DNA of 64,000 nucleotides, from contig NZ_JARBAX010000001.1 of NCBI RefSeq assembly GCF_028807635.1, forward strand, positions 633,001-697,000, written 5' to 3'. A program made the position numbers and the translations under genes. Below the pieces are notes generated by a model. It ran no database searches, was not told where the DNA came from, and saw nothing but the letters and a program-made list of their open reading frames with translations. This stretch comes from Streptomyces spiramyceticus. Lineage in GTDB: Bacteria > Actinomycetota > Actinomycetes > Streptomycetales > Streptomycetaceae. This document shows, piece by piece, positions 43,003-52,144 of the stretch. The stretch's first letter is position 1. Each line of letters opens with the position of its first letter.

Positions 43003-45828
43003 TCAGCCCACCGACGAGTACGCCACAACGCCCCGCAGTACCGCATCCATCGCCTTGCGCGCGTTCTTCGCGACCGTACTGCCGCCGGGCGTGGACGGCG
43101 CGGCCGCCGCGATCTGCCCCAGTACGTCGATGACCTGCTTGCACCAGCGGACGAAGTCGCCGGCCGGCATCTCGGCCTCGCGCAGCACCTCGTCGAGCCC
43201 CTTGCCCGAGGCCCACATGAACACCGCCCAGGCGAAGCCGAGATCGGGCTCGCGCTGCCCGACACCCTCCGCCTGGTTGATCTTGAAATCCTCCTCCAGG
43301 GCATCGAGCCTGCCCCAGATGTGGACCATCTCGCCCAGCGCGGCCTTGGCCGGCCCCGTGGGCAGCTTCGGCGCGACCGCGTCGTCGGACTGCCGCGCCT
43401 CGAACACCAACGCCGAGACGCAGGCGGCCAGTTCGGCCGGGCTGAGCCCTTCCCACACACCCGCGCGCAGGCACTCGGACGCCAGCAGGTCGAGCTCGCC
43501 GTACAGCCGGGCGAGCCGCTTGCCGTGTTCGGTGGCCTCGTCCCCGCGCAGATAGTCGAGCTCGGTCAGCAGCGCGTAAATCCGGTCGAAGGTACGGGCG
43601 ATGGTGTTCGTCCGCCCCTCGATGCGCCGTTCCAGCTGCTTCGTGTCGCGCTGCAGCCGGTGGTAGCGCTCGGCCCAGCGGGCGTGGTCCTCGCGCTCGT
43701 CACAGCCGTGGCACGGGTGCGCCCGCAACTCGGCGCGCAGCCGGGAGATTTCACGATCGTCGGCCGCGGCCGCCCGCTGCTTGCGGTGCCGCTCGGGCGC
43801 GATGTGCCCCGCCTTGGTCCGCAGCGCGGAGGCCAGGTCGCGACGCGACTGCGGGCTGCGCGCATTGAACGACTTGGGGACGCGCATCCGCTCCAGTGCC
43901 TCGACCGGCACCGGGAAGTCGATCGACGCGAGCCGCTTGACCTGCCGCTCGGCGGTGAGCACCAGGGGCCGCGGGCCGTCGTGCTGATCGAAGCCCCGGT
44001 GCCCGTTGGCACGCCCGGCCGGCAGCCCCGGGTCGAGCACCAGCGCAAGCCCGGCGAACTTGCCGGTGGGTACGTGGATGACATCGCCGGGCTTGAGCTT
44101 CTCCAGCGACGCTGCCGCCGCGGCCCGGCGCTGGACCGCGCCCTGCTTGGCCAGTTCGGTCTCGCGGTCCTTGAGCTCGCGGCGCAGCCGCGCGTACTCC
44201 TCGAAATCCCCGAGGTGGCAGGTCATGCCCTCCCGGTATCCCGCGATCCCCTCTTCGTTCTTCTGGACCTGCCTGGAGATTCCGACGACCGACTTGTCGG
44301 CCTGGAACTGCGCGAAGGAGGTTTCGAGCAGCTCACGCGACCTGTGCCGCCCGAACTGCTGCACCAGGTTCACCGCCATGTTGTACGACGGTTTGAAGCT
44401 GGACCGCAGCGGATACGTACGCGTCCCGGCCAGTCCCGCGAGCGCGCCCGGGTCCATGCCGCGCTGCCACAGCACGACCGCGTGGCCCTCGATGTCGATG
44501 CCACGCCGCCCGGCCCGGCCGGTCAGCTGGGTGTACTCGCCGGGTGTGATGTCGGCATGCTGCTCGCCGTTCCACTTGACGAGCTTCTCCAGGACCACGG
44601 AGCGGGCAGGCATGTTGATGCCGAGCGCCAGCGTCTCGGTCGCGAAGACGGCCTTGACCAGTCCCCGGACGAAAAGCTCTTCGACGACCTCCTTGAAGGT
44701 CGGGAGCATGCCCGCGTGGTGCGCGGCAATGCCCCGCTCCAGGCCTTCGAGCCATTCGTAGTACCCGAGGACATGCAGGTCCTCGCCGGGAATCGACGCC
44801 GTCCGCTCCTCGACGATCTCGCGCACCAGCCGGCGCGCGTCCTCGTCGTTGAGCCGCAGTCCCGCGTACAGACACTGCTGTACGGCGGCCTCGCAGCCGG
44901 CCCGGCTGAAGATGAAGGTGATCGCGGGCAGCAGTCCCGCGTTGTCGAGCCGCTCGATGACCTCGGGCCGCGAAGGCGTCCAGATACGCGTGCGCTCTCT
45001 GCGCTCCCGCTCCCGGTCGGCCTCCCGCATGTTCCTGCCGCGGCGGCGATCGCGCGACTGGTGCGGGCTGCCGCTCTCCATCCGCGCCATGCGCACCAGG
45101 TCGGGGTTGACCTCGCGCCTGCCGCCCCTGCCGTCGTCGGACTCCTCGAAGAGGTCGTGCATCTTGCGTCCGGCGAACACGTGCTGCCACAGCGGCACGG
45201 GCCGGTGCTCGGAGACGATCACCTCGGTGTCGCCGCGGACGGTGTCCAGCCAGTCGCCGAACTCCTCCGCGTTGGACACGGTCGCCGACAGTGATACCAG
45301 CGTCACCGATTCGGGGAGGTGGATGATCACCTCTTCCCAGACAGCGCCCCGGAAACGGTCGGAGAGGTAGTGCACCTCGTCCATCACGACGTAGCCGAGC
45401 CCGATCAGGGCCTGCGATCCCGCGTACAGCATGTTCCGCAGGACTTCGGTGGTCATGACAATGACCGGGGCATCGCCGTTGACACTGTTGTCACCGGTGA
45501 GCAGGCCGACCTTGCCGGCGCCGTAGCGTTTGACGAGGTCCTGGTACTTCTGGTTGGACAGCGCCTTGATCGGCGTGGTGTAGAAGCACTTGCGGCCCTC
45601 GGCGAGGGCGAGGTGCACGGCGAACTCGCCGACGATCGTCTTGCCCGACCCGGTCGGGGCAGCGACGAGCACGCCCTTTCCGGCCTCAAGGGCCTGGCAT
45701 GCCTCGACCTGGTAGGGGTCCAGCTCGAAGTCGTACAGCTCGCGGAAGGGCGCGAGCGCGGTGGCCTGCTCGGCGGCACGGGTCCGGGCGGCGGCGTATC
45801 GCTCAGCTGGGGAAAGGTCCTCTGTCAT
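43003..45828 (-). CDS. helY: Ski2-like DEVH-box RNA/DNA helicase (HelY)
   Basis: The 941-residue protein has RecA1 with Walker A APTGSGKT (about 55), DEVH (about 148), SAT in SLSATVSN, RecA2 with FSRAGCEAAV and QLTGRAGRRGID, and a long C-terminal Ski2/DOB1-type region (DSHCT domain, ending about 935). It follows tatC in the order pafA-pafB-pafC-tatA-tatC-helY known in M. tuberculosis. It probably unwinds structured RNA. ATG 45828 (MTEDLSPAERYA) is used; a start 33 bases upstream is possible. The stop lies 225 bases before the P450 gene. Confidence 0.95.
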   Translation of the reverse strand: MTEDLSPAERYAAARTRAAEQATALAPFRELYDFELDPYQVEACQALEAGKGVLVAAPTGSGKTIVGEFAVHLALAEGRKCFYTTPIKALSNQKYQDLVKRYGAGKVGLLTGDNSVNGDAPVIVMTTEVLRNMLYAGSQALIGLGYVVMDEVHYLSDRFRGAVWEEVIIHLPESVTLVSLSATVSNAEEFGDWLDTVRGDTEVIVSEHRPVPLWQHVFAGRKMHDLFEESDDGRGGRREVNPDLVRMARMESGSPHQSRDRRRGRNMREADRERERRERTRIWTPSRPEVIERLDNAGLLPAITFIFSRAGCEAAVQQCLYAGLRLNDEDARRLVREIVEERTASIPGEDLHVLGYYEWLEGLERGIAAHHAGMLPTFKEVVEELFVRGLVKAVFATETLALGINMPARSVVLEKLVKWNGEQHADITPGEYTQLTGRAGRRGIDIEGHAVVLWQRGMDPGALAGLAGTRTYPLRSSFKPSYNMAVNLVQQFGRHRSRELLETSFAQFQADKSVVGISRQVQKNEEGIAGYREGMTCHLGDFEEYARLRRELKDRETELAKQGAVQRRAAAAASLEKLKPGDVIHVPTGKFAGLALVLDPGLPAGRANGHRGFDQHDGPRPLVLTAERQVKRLASIDFPVPVEALERMRVPKSFNARSPQSRRDLASALRTKAGHIAPERHRKQRAAAADDREISRLRAELRAHPCHGCDEREDHARWAERYHRLQRDTKQLERRIEGRTNTIARTFDRIYALLTELDYLRGDEATEHGKRLARLYGELDLLASECLRAGVWEGLSPAELAACVSALVFEARQSDDAVAPKLPTGPAKAALGEMVHIWGRLDALEEDFKINQAEGVGQREPDLGFAWAVFMWASGKGLDEVLREAEMPAGDFVRWCKQVIDVLGQIAAAAPSTPGGSTVAKNARKAMDAVLRGVVAYSSVG

Positions 45829-45913
45829 CTTGTCTTCGAGCCTACCCGTCACGTCTGACACTCAGCCCGATCTTTATTTCACCGGACAAGAACCCCGGCC
45901 GGACCCCAGAAGG

Positions 45914-46870
45914 TCAGGTGATGTCGTCGTAACCGTTCAGCTGCTTCGGCGCCGGCCTGGACCCGCTGCTCTCGCTGCCGGCCTGCTCGGGCAGCGCGGC
46001 ACGCGATGCGGAGACGGTCTCGATCTCGCCGATCGCCTCGGGCGTGAGGTCGAGCGCGGACGCCTCGTCGTCGTCCAGCTCCGCGTCGGGGTTGTTCCGC
46101 TCCCGGCGCTTGTCGTTCAGCAGCGAGAACCCGACCGCCAGGAAGTAAAGGACGGTGATGGGCCCGGCCAGGGCCAGCATGCCGATCGGGTCGGTCGTGG
46201 GCGTGATGATCGCGCCGAAGACGAAGACGCCCATGATCACACCCCGCCACCAGCGGAGCATGCGGCGGCCGCTGAGGACGCCCGTGAGGTTGAGCATCAC
46301 CAGCACCAGCGGCAGTTCGAAGGCGAGGCCGAAGACGAGCACCATCCGCAGGGTGAAGTCGAGCACGTCACCCAGGGACAGGATGTTCGCGGAGCCCGCC
46401 GGCGTCAGGCTGATGAGCACCTTCACGCTGATGGGAAGGATGAGGTACGCGAGATAGGCGCCGGCCGAGAACAGCGGCACCGCGGCCCCGACGAAGGCGT
46501 ACGTGTACTTCTTCTCGGTCTTGTGCAGCCCGGGCGCCACGAAGGCCCAGAGCTGGTACAGCCACACAGGGCTCGCGAGGACGAGACCGGCGGTGAGGCT
46601 GACCTGGATCGTCACGCTGAAGGGAGCCATCAGCGTGTTGAAGGAGACAATCGCGCAGTTACCGCCGTCGCTCGTTTCGCCCTGACCGCACTTGGGCACC
46701 GACTGCGTCAGGAAGGTCATGAGCTCCTCGCTGTACACGAGGGCCACAATCGTGACCGCCATGATCGCGAGCAGACCCTTAGCAAGCCGGTTGCGCAGCT
46801 CACGCAGGTGCTCCACGAGAGGCATACGCCCCTCGGGGTCCTTCTCCAGTTTGGGGGCAGACTTGAGCAA
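45914..46870 (-). CDS. tatC: Twin-arginine translocase subunit TatC
   Basis: The 318-residue protein has the six TatC transmembrane segments, the N-terminal MPLVEHLRELRNRLAKGL signature, ALFSAGAYLAYLILP-type helices and LVLVMLNLTGVLSGR. TatC is the twin-arginine receptor; it recruits TatA to export folded proteins. The cytoplasmic C-terminal tail is long (about 60 residues). The start at 46870 is TTG, 65 bases after tatA. Its partner tatA lies just upstream. Confidence 0.97.
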   Translation of the reverse strand: MLKSAPKLEKDPEGRMPLVEHLRELRNRLAKGLLAIMAVTIVALVYSEELMTFLTQSVPKCGQGETSDGGNCAIVSFNTLMAPFSVTIQVSLTAGLVLASPVWLYQLWAFVAPGLHKTEKKYTYAFVGAAVPLFSAGAYLAYLILPISVKVLISLTPAGSANILSLGDVLDFTLRMVLVFGLAFELPLVLVMLNLTGVLSGRRMLRWWRGVIMGVFVFGAIITPTTDPIGMLALAGPITVLYFLAVGFSLLNDKRRERNNPDAELDDDEASALDLTPEAIGEIETVSASRAALPEQAGSESSGSRPAPKQLNGYDDIT

Positions 46871-46935
46871 CCCACGTCCTCATCTCGTGCGGCAGGCGGT
46901 CACCGTTCTTCGCGGTGCCTGCGGCGGCCCAGGTG

Positions 46936-47235
46936 TCAGCGCTTGGTCGTGTCGGTCGGCTCGGCAACGGGGCGCGAGCTCGTCACGTCACCCGGAGCTG
47001 CCTTGATCGTGCGCGGCGCGGGTGTGGCCTGGTCCTGGGCGACGCCCGTCACGTGCGGCGGCGGGTCGGCGGGAGCGCTCTGGTCGTCGTCCTTCTTCAT
47101 CGCCTTGGCCTCGCTCTTGAGGATGCGGGCCGACTTGCCCAGCGAACGAGCCATGTCCGGAAGCTTCTTGGCACCGAACAGCAGGATGATGATGACGAGG
47201 ATGAGAATGATCTCGGTGGGGCCGAGCCTACCCAT
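46936..47235 (-). CDS. tatA: Twin-arginine translocase subunit TatA
   Basis: The 99-residue protein MGRLGPTEIILILVIIILLF has one transmembrane helix, the FGAKKLPDMARSLGKSARI hinge and amphipathic helix, and a Pro/Thr-rich acidic tail. It forms the translocation pore. It is in the pafB-pafC-tatA-tatC operon on the minus strand. Confidence 0.97.
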   Translation of the reverse strand: MGRLGPTEIILILVIIILLFGAKKLPDMARSLGKSARILKSEAKAMKKDDDQSAPADPPPHVTGVAQDQATPAPRTIKAAPGDVTSSRPVAEPTDTTKR

Positions 47236-47446
47236 AGCTTTTTACCTTCTTCACCGAGGCGACAGGGAGTCTGATGGCCCGACCGGCCGGACATTTGTCC
47301 GGTCGCCGCGCTCGCAGCGATCGTAACCCGTAGGAGTAAACGCAGGGCAATGCCCGTGCGTACACCGGATTGCGGCCCGCGCCTCGCTCCAGAGACCGCT
47401 TTCAGCAGCGTACCGTCCGGACGGCTCGCGGCGGAGGCCGCGCTTC

Positions 47447-47644
47447 CTACCGCAACGCTTCGCCAGTGCGCGCCAGGTCTTCCGCCGCGCGCTCCAGGTT
47501 CTCCGCGGCCTGGTTGATCTCCCGTGAGGTGTGCGCGACTTGGCGTCCGAGGCGCTGGACTTCAGTGAAAACCCTGACCGCCAGGACGCCGAGTACGGCG
47601 AGACCACAGAAACCCAGAGCAATTGCGAGCATCGGCCAGAGCAT
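47447..47644 (-). CDS. Small membrane protein with coiled coil (DUF948-like)
   Basis: The 65-residue protein has one N-terminal transmembrane segment (MLAIALGFCGLAVLGVLAVRVF) and a coiled-coil-like tail (REINQAAENLERAAEDLART). Similar small genes lie before tatA in actinobacteria. The function is unknown. ATG 47644 (MLWPMLAIAL) follows TCTAGGCTC, a weak ribosome site. Confidence 0.7.
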   Translation of the reverse strand: MLWPMLAIALGFCGLAVLGVLAVRVFTEVQRLGRQVAHTSREINQAAENLERAAEDLARTGEALR

Positions 47645-47661
47645 GCGCAGAGCCTAGACGG

Positions 47662-47925
47662 TCAGACGGTGGAGTGGAGGCGCAGCGTCCGCACGCCGCC
47701 GCCTGTGAGCAGTTCAACGATCCGCTCGCCTGCCGGCTTGCGCACCGCCGCCTCGCACTCGGGGCAGGTGAAGGAGTAGAAGGTCGTACGGCGGCTGGCG
47801 CCGATCGCCAACCGCAGCGCCCCCGCGGACAGTTCGAAGCGGGCGCCGCAGTCCGGGCAGGCCGCTTTGAAGAGGACCGGGCCCACTTGAGTGGGAATAC
47901 CGGGCAATAGCGACATATCCATCAA
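47662..47925 (-). CDS. Zinc-ribbon small protein beside PafC
   Basis: The 87-residue protein has two CxxC knuckles (ACPDCGARFEL and FTCPECEAAVRKP) 30 residues apart, a rubredoxin-like zinc ribbon, between LF/KA and GERIVELL segments. It starts 5 bases after the pafC stop, so it is cotranscribed. The function is unknown; ATG 47925 or the ATG two codons later may be used. Confidence 0.75.
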   Translation of the reverse strand: MMDMSLLPGIPTQVGPVLFKAACPDCGARFELSAGALRLAIGASRRTTFYSFTCPECEAAVRKPAGERIVELLTGGGVRTLRLHSTV

Positions 47926-47930
47926 TCTCC

Positions 47931-48899
47931 TTACGCCTGGCTCTCGTACGCCTCAAGGGCCTCGCGGGCCGCCTCACGCGCGCTGACCGCAAGATCCCGT
48001 GGCGACACGATGTGCCCGTCCCCGCCGAGCCGCAGGGCGAGCCGCCGCAGCGAGGCCGGATCGGGCGTGCGCAGCGTGATCCGCAGGCCGCCGTCGGGCA
48101 GCTCCTCGGCACTGTCGTGCGGGTAGTACTCGGCGACCCAGCGGCCACCGGGGCCGACCTCCACCACGACCTCGGGATCGTCCGCCGAGGGCTGGACCAG
48201 TCCCTCCGACAGATCCCGCAGCTCGATCTCCGGCGGTGAGGACGGCTCGTCGAGCAGCTTGATCTCGGCGACCCGGTCCAGGCGGAACGTACGCCGCGCC
48301 TCGGAGAGCCTGCACCAGGCCTCCATGTACGTATGGCCGACCGCGAACAGCCGGATCGGGTCGACCTCGCGCTCGGTCAGCTCGTCACGCGCCGGGGAGT
48401 AGTACCGCAGCCACAGCCTGCGCCGCTCCGAGATCGCCCGGTCGACGTCGGCGAAGACACCGCCCTCGGACTCGAAGGTCACCGAGAGCCGGGAGCTGGC
48501 ACCCGCCACCTCGCCCGCCGCGGCCTCCAGCTTGGCCGTGGCCCGCAGGAGCGCCTGCCGGTCGCCCTCGCGCAGGCCGGGGAGGGTGGAAACGGCCCGG
48601 GCGGCTACGAGCAGCGCGGTGGCCTCGTCGGCGGCGAGCCGCAGCGGCGCCGCTGTGCTCGTGCCGGAGGCATCCGCATTGCGCCACCAGATCCTGTCCC
48701 CGTCGGTGTCGATGTCGAGGAGGTCGCCGCCGCGGAAGCTCGTACCGCACATGGGCAGGACGTCGAGGTCGGAGATCAGCTCGTCCTCGGTGATCCCGAA
48801 GGCCCGGGCGACATCACTGACGTGCGCGCCGGGGCGCTCGCGCAGATACGTCACCAGGGAGAGCATCCGCCGGGTCTGGTCGATCGCGTTCGTGGCCAT
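47931..48899 (-). CDS. pafC: WYL-domain regulator PafC
   Basis: The 322-residue protein has an N-terminal winged helix (GAHVSDVARAFGITEDELISDLDVL, about 19-45), a WYL domain (SERRRLWLRYYSPARDELTEREVDPIRLF, about 157-185) and a C-terminal WCX-like extension. PafBC in mycobacteria is a transcriptional activator of the RecA/LexA-independent DNA-damage response. It begins 24 bases after pafB, consistent with coexpression and heterodimer formation. Confidence 0.93.
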   Translation of the reverse strand: MATNAIDQTRRMLSLVTYLRERPGAHVSDVARAFGITEDELISDLDVLPMCGTSFRGGDLLDIDTDGDRIWWRNADASGTSTAAPLRLAADEATALLVAARAVSTLPGLREGDRQALLRATAKLEAAAGEVAGASSRLSVTFESEGGVFADVDRAISERRRLWLRYYSPARDELTEREVDPIRLFAVGHTYMEAWCRLSEARRTFRLDRVAEIKLLDEPSSPPEIELRDLSEGLVQPSADDPEVVVEVGPGGRWVAEYYPHDSAEELPDGGLRITLRTPDPASLRRLALRLGGDGHIVSPRDLAVSAREAAREALEAYESQA

Positions 48900-48923
48900 G
48901 AAGGCTGCTTCCTCGAGTCCTTC

Positions 48924-49880
48924 TCAGTCCTTGGCCACGGCGCGCAGCCGGTCCACGACGTCCGCCCGCAGATCAGCGGGCTCCAGTACGACGATCTCGG
49001 GGCCGAGCTCGACGAGCCAGGCGTCGAGCCCGTGCCCGTACGGAATCGCCAGCTCGTCCCAGCCATCGCCCAGGTCCCGTACGGCCGTGGCCCTGGCCCG
49101 AAGCGGATAGCCGGAGCCCTGGCGCAGCTTGATCAGGGCGCTGCGGGTCGCGGTCTCGCCGGCCCAGCTCTCCACGGTCTCGCGTACGGTCACGACGTCC
49201 GGCACCTCGGCCGTGAAGGAACCGGTGCGGGAGCGGACCTTGCCGGTGATCCGGGAGAGCCGGAAGACGCGCTCGGCGCCCCGGTCCCGGTCCCAGCCCG
49301 CGAGATACCAGTGGCCGCGCCAGCACTCCAGCGTCCATGGCTCGACCTGCCGGGTCTCGGGACGGGCGGCGTTTCCCTTGCGATAGTCGAAGACGACGGG
49401 GCGGCGGTCGCGGCAGGCCAGCATCAGCGGCTCGAACGCCGTCTCGTGCACGGGGATCCGGGGTTCGAGGGCGCTCTGGTGACCTTCGAACGGGTCCTCC
49501 GCCTCCGGCATCCCGGCGGCGCGCAGTTTCTGCAGGGCGCCGCTGGCGGCTCCGGCGAGGCGGGCCTGCTGCCAGACCTTGGCGGCGAGGCCGAGGGCGG
49601 CGGCCTCCTCGGCGTCCAGAGTGATGGCGGGGAGCCGGTTGCTGTCACGGCGGGCCAGATAGCCGGCGTCGCCGTCGAGGTTTTCGACGGTTTCGATGAC
49701 CAGACCGAGTTCGCGCAGATCATCCTTGTCGCGCTCGAACATCCGGTTGAAGGAATCGTCGCTGCCGGCTTCCAGGTAGGCCTCAATGGACCCCCGGAGT
49801 TCCCGCTTGCTGAGCGGGCGCCGGGTCCCGAGCAGGCAAAGCGCCAGATTCATCAACCGTTCGGCCTTGGCAATCGCCAT
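48924..49880 (-). CDS. pafB: WYL-domain regulator PafB
   Basis: The 318-residue protein has a winged helix (KAERLMNLALCLLGTRRPLSKRELRGSIEAYLE, about 5-35), a WYL domain (DRRPVVFDYRKGNAARPETRQVEPWTL, about 155-180) and a C-terminal WCX part. It pairs with PafC to control the DNA-damage regulon. ATG 49880 (MAIAKAERL) follows GAGAGGG; the frame extends two codons further upstream. Confidence 0.93.
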   Translation of the reverse strand: MAIAKAERLMNLALCLLGTRRPLSKRELRGSIEAYLEAGSDDSFNRMFERDKDDLRELGLVIETVENLDGDAGYLARRDSNRLPAITLDAEEAAALGLAAKVWQQARLAGAASGALQKLRAAGMPEAEDPFEGHQSALEPRIPVHETAFEPLMLACRDRRPVVFDYRKGNAARPETRQVEPWTLECWRGHWYLAGWDRDRGAERVFRLSRITGKVRSRTGSFTAEVPDVVTVRETVESWAGETATRSALIKLRQGSGYPLRARATAVRDLGDGWDELAIPYGHGLDAWLVELGPEIVVLEPADLRADVVDRLRAVAKD

Positions 49881-49943
49881 CGGCACCCTCTCTCTTGCTC
49901 TACGACCCTTGACCGTACCGCCCGGGGGTGTCGCGGCAAAAGC

Positions 49944-49975
49944 CGAGGGCCCATGCCGTTCGGCACGGGCCCTCG
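49944..49975 (-). terminator. Terminator between the FKBP gene and pafB
   Basis: CGAGGGCCC (49944-49952) and GGGCCCTCG (49967-49975) pair around an inner GCC/GGC stem. The hairpin lies 22 bases past the FKBP stop and before pafB, so pafBC needs its own promoter here. Confidence 0.75.
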
Positions 49976-49996
49976 TACTGTGCTGCTGGAGCCGGA

Positions 49997-50371
49997 TCAG
50001 ACCGCGACGAGGTCGCAGACGAAGATCAGCGTCTCGCCCGGGGCGATGACGCCGCCACCGGCGCCACGGTCGCCGTACGCGAGGTGCGCGGGGATGGTCA
50101 GCCGGCGACGGCCGCCGACCTTCATGCCCTGCACGCCCTCGTCCCAGCCGGAGATGACCTGGCCGGCGCCGAGCTTGAACTCCAGCGGGTTGCCGCGGTT
50201 CCAGGACGCGTCGAACTCCTCGCCCGTGGAGAAGGCCACACCCACGTAGTGGACCTTGACGAAGTCGCCGGCCTTGGCCACCGCGCCGTCGCCCTCCCAG
50301 ATGTCCTCGATCTCCAGATCCTTCGGCGGCTCGCCACCCGGGAAGTCGACCTCGGGCTTCTCGATGCTCAC
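49997..50371 (-). CDS. FKBP-type peptidyl-prolyl isomerase (cytoplasmic)
   Basis: The 124-residue single FKBP domain shows KVHYVGVAFSTGEEFDASWN, FKLGAGQVISGWDEG, MKVGGRRRLTIPAHLAYGDR and LIFVCDLVAV, matching active FKBPs (Tyr, Phe, Asp, Trp, Tyr positions kept). No signal peptide is visible. It catalyses proline cis-trans isomerisation. It lies between the lipoprotein FKBP and pafB, a conserved order in Streptomyces. Confidence 0.95.
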   Translation of the reverse strand: MSIEKPEVDFPGGEPPKDLEIEDIWEGDGAVAKAGDFVKVHYVGVAFSTGEEFDASWNRGNPLEFKLGAGQVISGWDEGVQGMKVGGRRRLTIPAHLAYGDRGAGGGVIAPGETLIFVCDLVAV

Positions 50372-50422
50372 TGAAATGCTCCTCTTAACTACGAACTGGG
50401 CAACCTGGACAGTCTCGCATCC

Positions 50423-51367
50423 TTACATCACGGCGAGGATGTCCACCTGGAAGACCAGCGTCGAGTTGGCGGGGATGGCGTCCTGCTTCTTGTCACCGAA
50501 AGCCTGGTCCGGCGGGATGACGAGGAGGACGCGGCTGCCGACCTTCTTGCCGATCAGACCGTCCTTGAGACCCTTGACCGTGACCTGCGGCAGCGCGAAC
50601 TGCTGGGTCGTGCCCTGGGCGTACGTACTATCGAACAGCTTGGCGCCCTTCCAGATCAGGCCCTGGTAGGCGACGGTCACGGTGTCGGTGTCTTTCACCT
50701 TCGCGCCGTCGCTCTCCAGCACGTAGGAGGAGACGAGCTTCTTCGGCGGGTCGGACTTCTCCGGCACCGTGACCTTCGGCGCCTTGCCGTCGGCATTCGT
50801 GCCGACCTTGGGCAGATCGATGTTGTCCTGCGCGACCTCGGTGCCCTTGGCGGAGACGGGGATGCTCTTGGCCTTCACGATGTCCATCACGAAGACGAGC
50901 GTGGCGTTGGGCTTGATCGACGGTTGCTGGCCCTGCGCGCCGTAGCCGAGTTCCGGCGGGATCGACACCTGCAGGCGGCTGCCGACCTTCTGGCCGTCCA
51001 GTGCCTTCTGCCAGCCCGGGATGACACCGCCGCCACCGATGGTCACCGGATACGGCTCACCTCGGTCGAAACTGTTGTCGAACGGCTTGTCGGAGTCCCA
51101 GGCCTGTCCGAGGTAGTCGACCTGGGCCTGGTCGCCCTTCTTGAGCTTCTGGCCCTTGCCCTCGCTGACGACATTGACCTTGAGTTCCTTGGGCGGATCG
51201 CCCTCGCCCTTGGCCAGGGTGGGCTTCTCGCCGAACTTGGCGCCCGCGGTGATCGCCGGCAGTCCATTCTTTGACGAGGTGGAGTCGGAGCCCTTGTCAT
51301 CATTGCCGCACGCCGCTGTCGAGAGCAGCAGCAGGGGGACGACAAGTAGGCCGGCAAGTCGGCGCAC
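50423..51367 (-). CDS. Two-domain FKBP lipoprotein isomerase
   Basis: The 314-residue lipoprotein has a signal with lipobox LSTAAC (Cys 20), then two FKBP domains (about 75-165: VDYLGQAWDSDKPFDNSFDRGEPY, LGYGAQGQ; and about 215-314: VAYQGLIWKGAKLFDSTY, LLVIPPDQAFGD). It probably assists folding of exported proteins at the cell surface. An adjacent truncated paralogue (51789-52052) lies upstream across the pafA fragment. Confidence 0.93.
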   Translation of the reverse strand: MRRLAGLLVVPLLLLSTAACGNDDKGSDSTSSKNGLPAITAGAKFGEKPTLAKGEGDPPKELKVNVVSEGKGQKLKKGDQAQVDYLGQAWDSDKPFDNSFDRGEPYPVTIGGGGVIPGWQKALDGQKVGSRLQVSIPPELGYGAQGQQPSIKPNATLVFVMDIVKAKSIPVSAKGTEVAQDNIDLPKVGTNADGKAPKVTVPEKSDPPKKLVSSYVLESDGAKVKDTDTVTVAYQGLIWKGAKLFDSTYAQGTTQQFALPQVTVKGLKDGLIGKKVGSRVLLVIPPDQAFGDKKQDAIPANSTLVFQVDILAVM

Positions 51368-51418
51368 GTGTTCCTCAGATCTCAGACGGCACAGTAGTCG
51401 CCCGCCACTCTAAGGCGT

Positions 51419-51457
51419 GGCTCGGGCCCCGCACGAGGAACGTGCGAGGCCCGAGCC
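51419..51457 (-). terminator. Terminator after the pafA fragment
   Basis: GGCTCGGGCC (51419-51428) pairs with GGCCCGAGCC (51448-51457), with an inner CGCAC/GTGCG stem. It lies 52 bases past the duplicated pafA stop and before the FKBP lipoprotein gene. The intact pafA has a hairpin of different sequence at 53905-53953. Confidence 0.75.
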
Positions 51458-51508
51458 GCGTTCCCGCAGAGACCGGAGAGATCCGGAACCGACAGCTCAC
51501 ATACCGGA

Positions 51509-51790
51509 TCACATACCGGCGATGAGTTTCTCCACCCGGTCATCCACCGACCGGAAGGGGTCTTTGCACAAGACGGTGCGCTGCGCCTGGTCGTTGAGCT
51601 TCAGGTGCACCCAGTCGACGGTGAAGTCCCGCCGCTGCTCCTGAGCTCTACGGATGAAGTCGCCGCGCAGCCGCGCCCTGGTGGTCTGCGGCGGCACCGA
51701 CTTGCCCTCGAAGATGTTCGAGGACCTGTTCGACCGTGCCCGTACGAATGCCGCGGCGGTCCACGAAGTCGACAGCCTTTTCGTAGTACT
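51509..51790 (-). pseudogene. pafA 3' fragment with internal deletion
   Basis: Bases 51509-51715 align with intact pafA 53971-54177 (six mismatches), and 51716-51790 align with pafA 54417-54491 (four mismatches); the 239 bases between (54178-54416) are missing, a frameshifting deletion. The first part encodes the last 62 PafA residues with no amino-acid change. No start codon or promoter exists for it. It ends precisely where the truncated FKBP gene's TAG begins. Confidence 0.92.
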
Positions 51791-52052
51791 AACAAACGGA
51801 ATAGTCCATCCGGACGAAGTCGCCCTTCTTGATCTCCGGCCCGCTGCCCTGGGAGACGGTCTTGACTACGGTCTTGTCAGCAGGCTTTGAGTTCTTGGAC
51901 ACGGAGACCTCGGCCTTGTCCCCGAACCTCCCCTTGACCTCGGCCACACCCGCTGCCGAGTCGTTGGGCGAATCGGACCCACACGCGCCGGTGAACAGCA
52001 GGGCGGGCACGGCCAGCAGGGAGGCGATACGTCGCTTGGTGTTGCAGTTCAT
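51789..52052 (-). pseudogene. Truncated FKBP-type lipoprotein fused to the pafA fragment
   Basis: An 87-residue frame has a signal and lipobox (LLAVPALLFTGAC, Cys 24) and the N-terminal linker of an FKBP lipoprotein ([31 protein letters not shown]). It stops at TAG (51791-51789) on the junction with pafA sequence, so the FKBP domain is lost. It differs strongly from the intact FKBP lipoprotein nearby, suggesting an old paralogue. It could still yield a small lipoprotein. Confidence 0.8.
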
Positions 52053-52144
52053 CAGTCCGACTGGGAGTCGAGGCCATGGGAAATGGCGGGCACTCTACGG
52101 TGTGCCGTCGGCTCAGCCATCGATCATTCACGTCAAAGAATGGT

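Noticed and set aside
43321..45294. Plus-strand 657-codon frame over helY
   Set aside because: Shadow of the helicase gene; composition is Arg/Gly/His-rich and matches no family.
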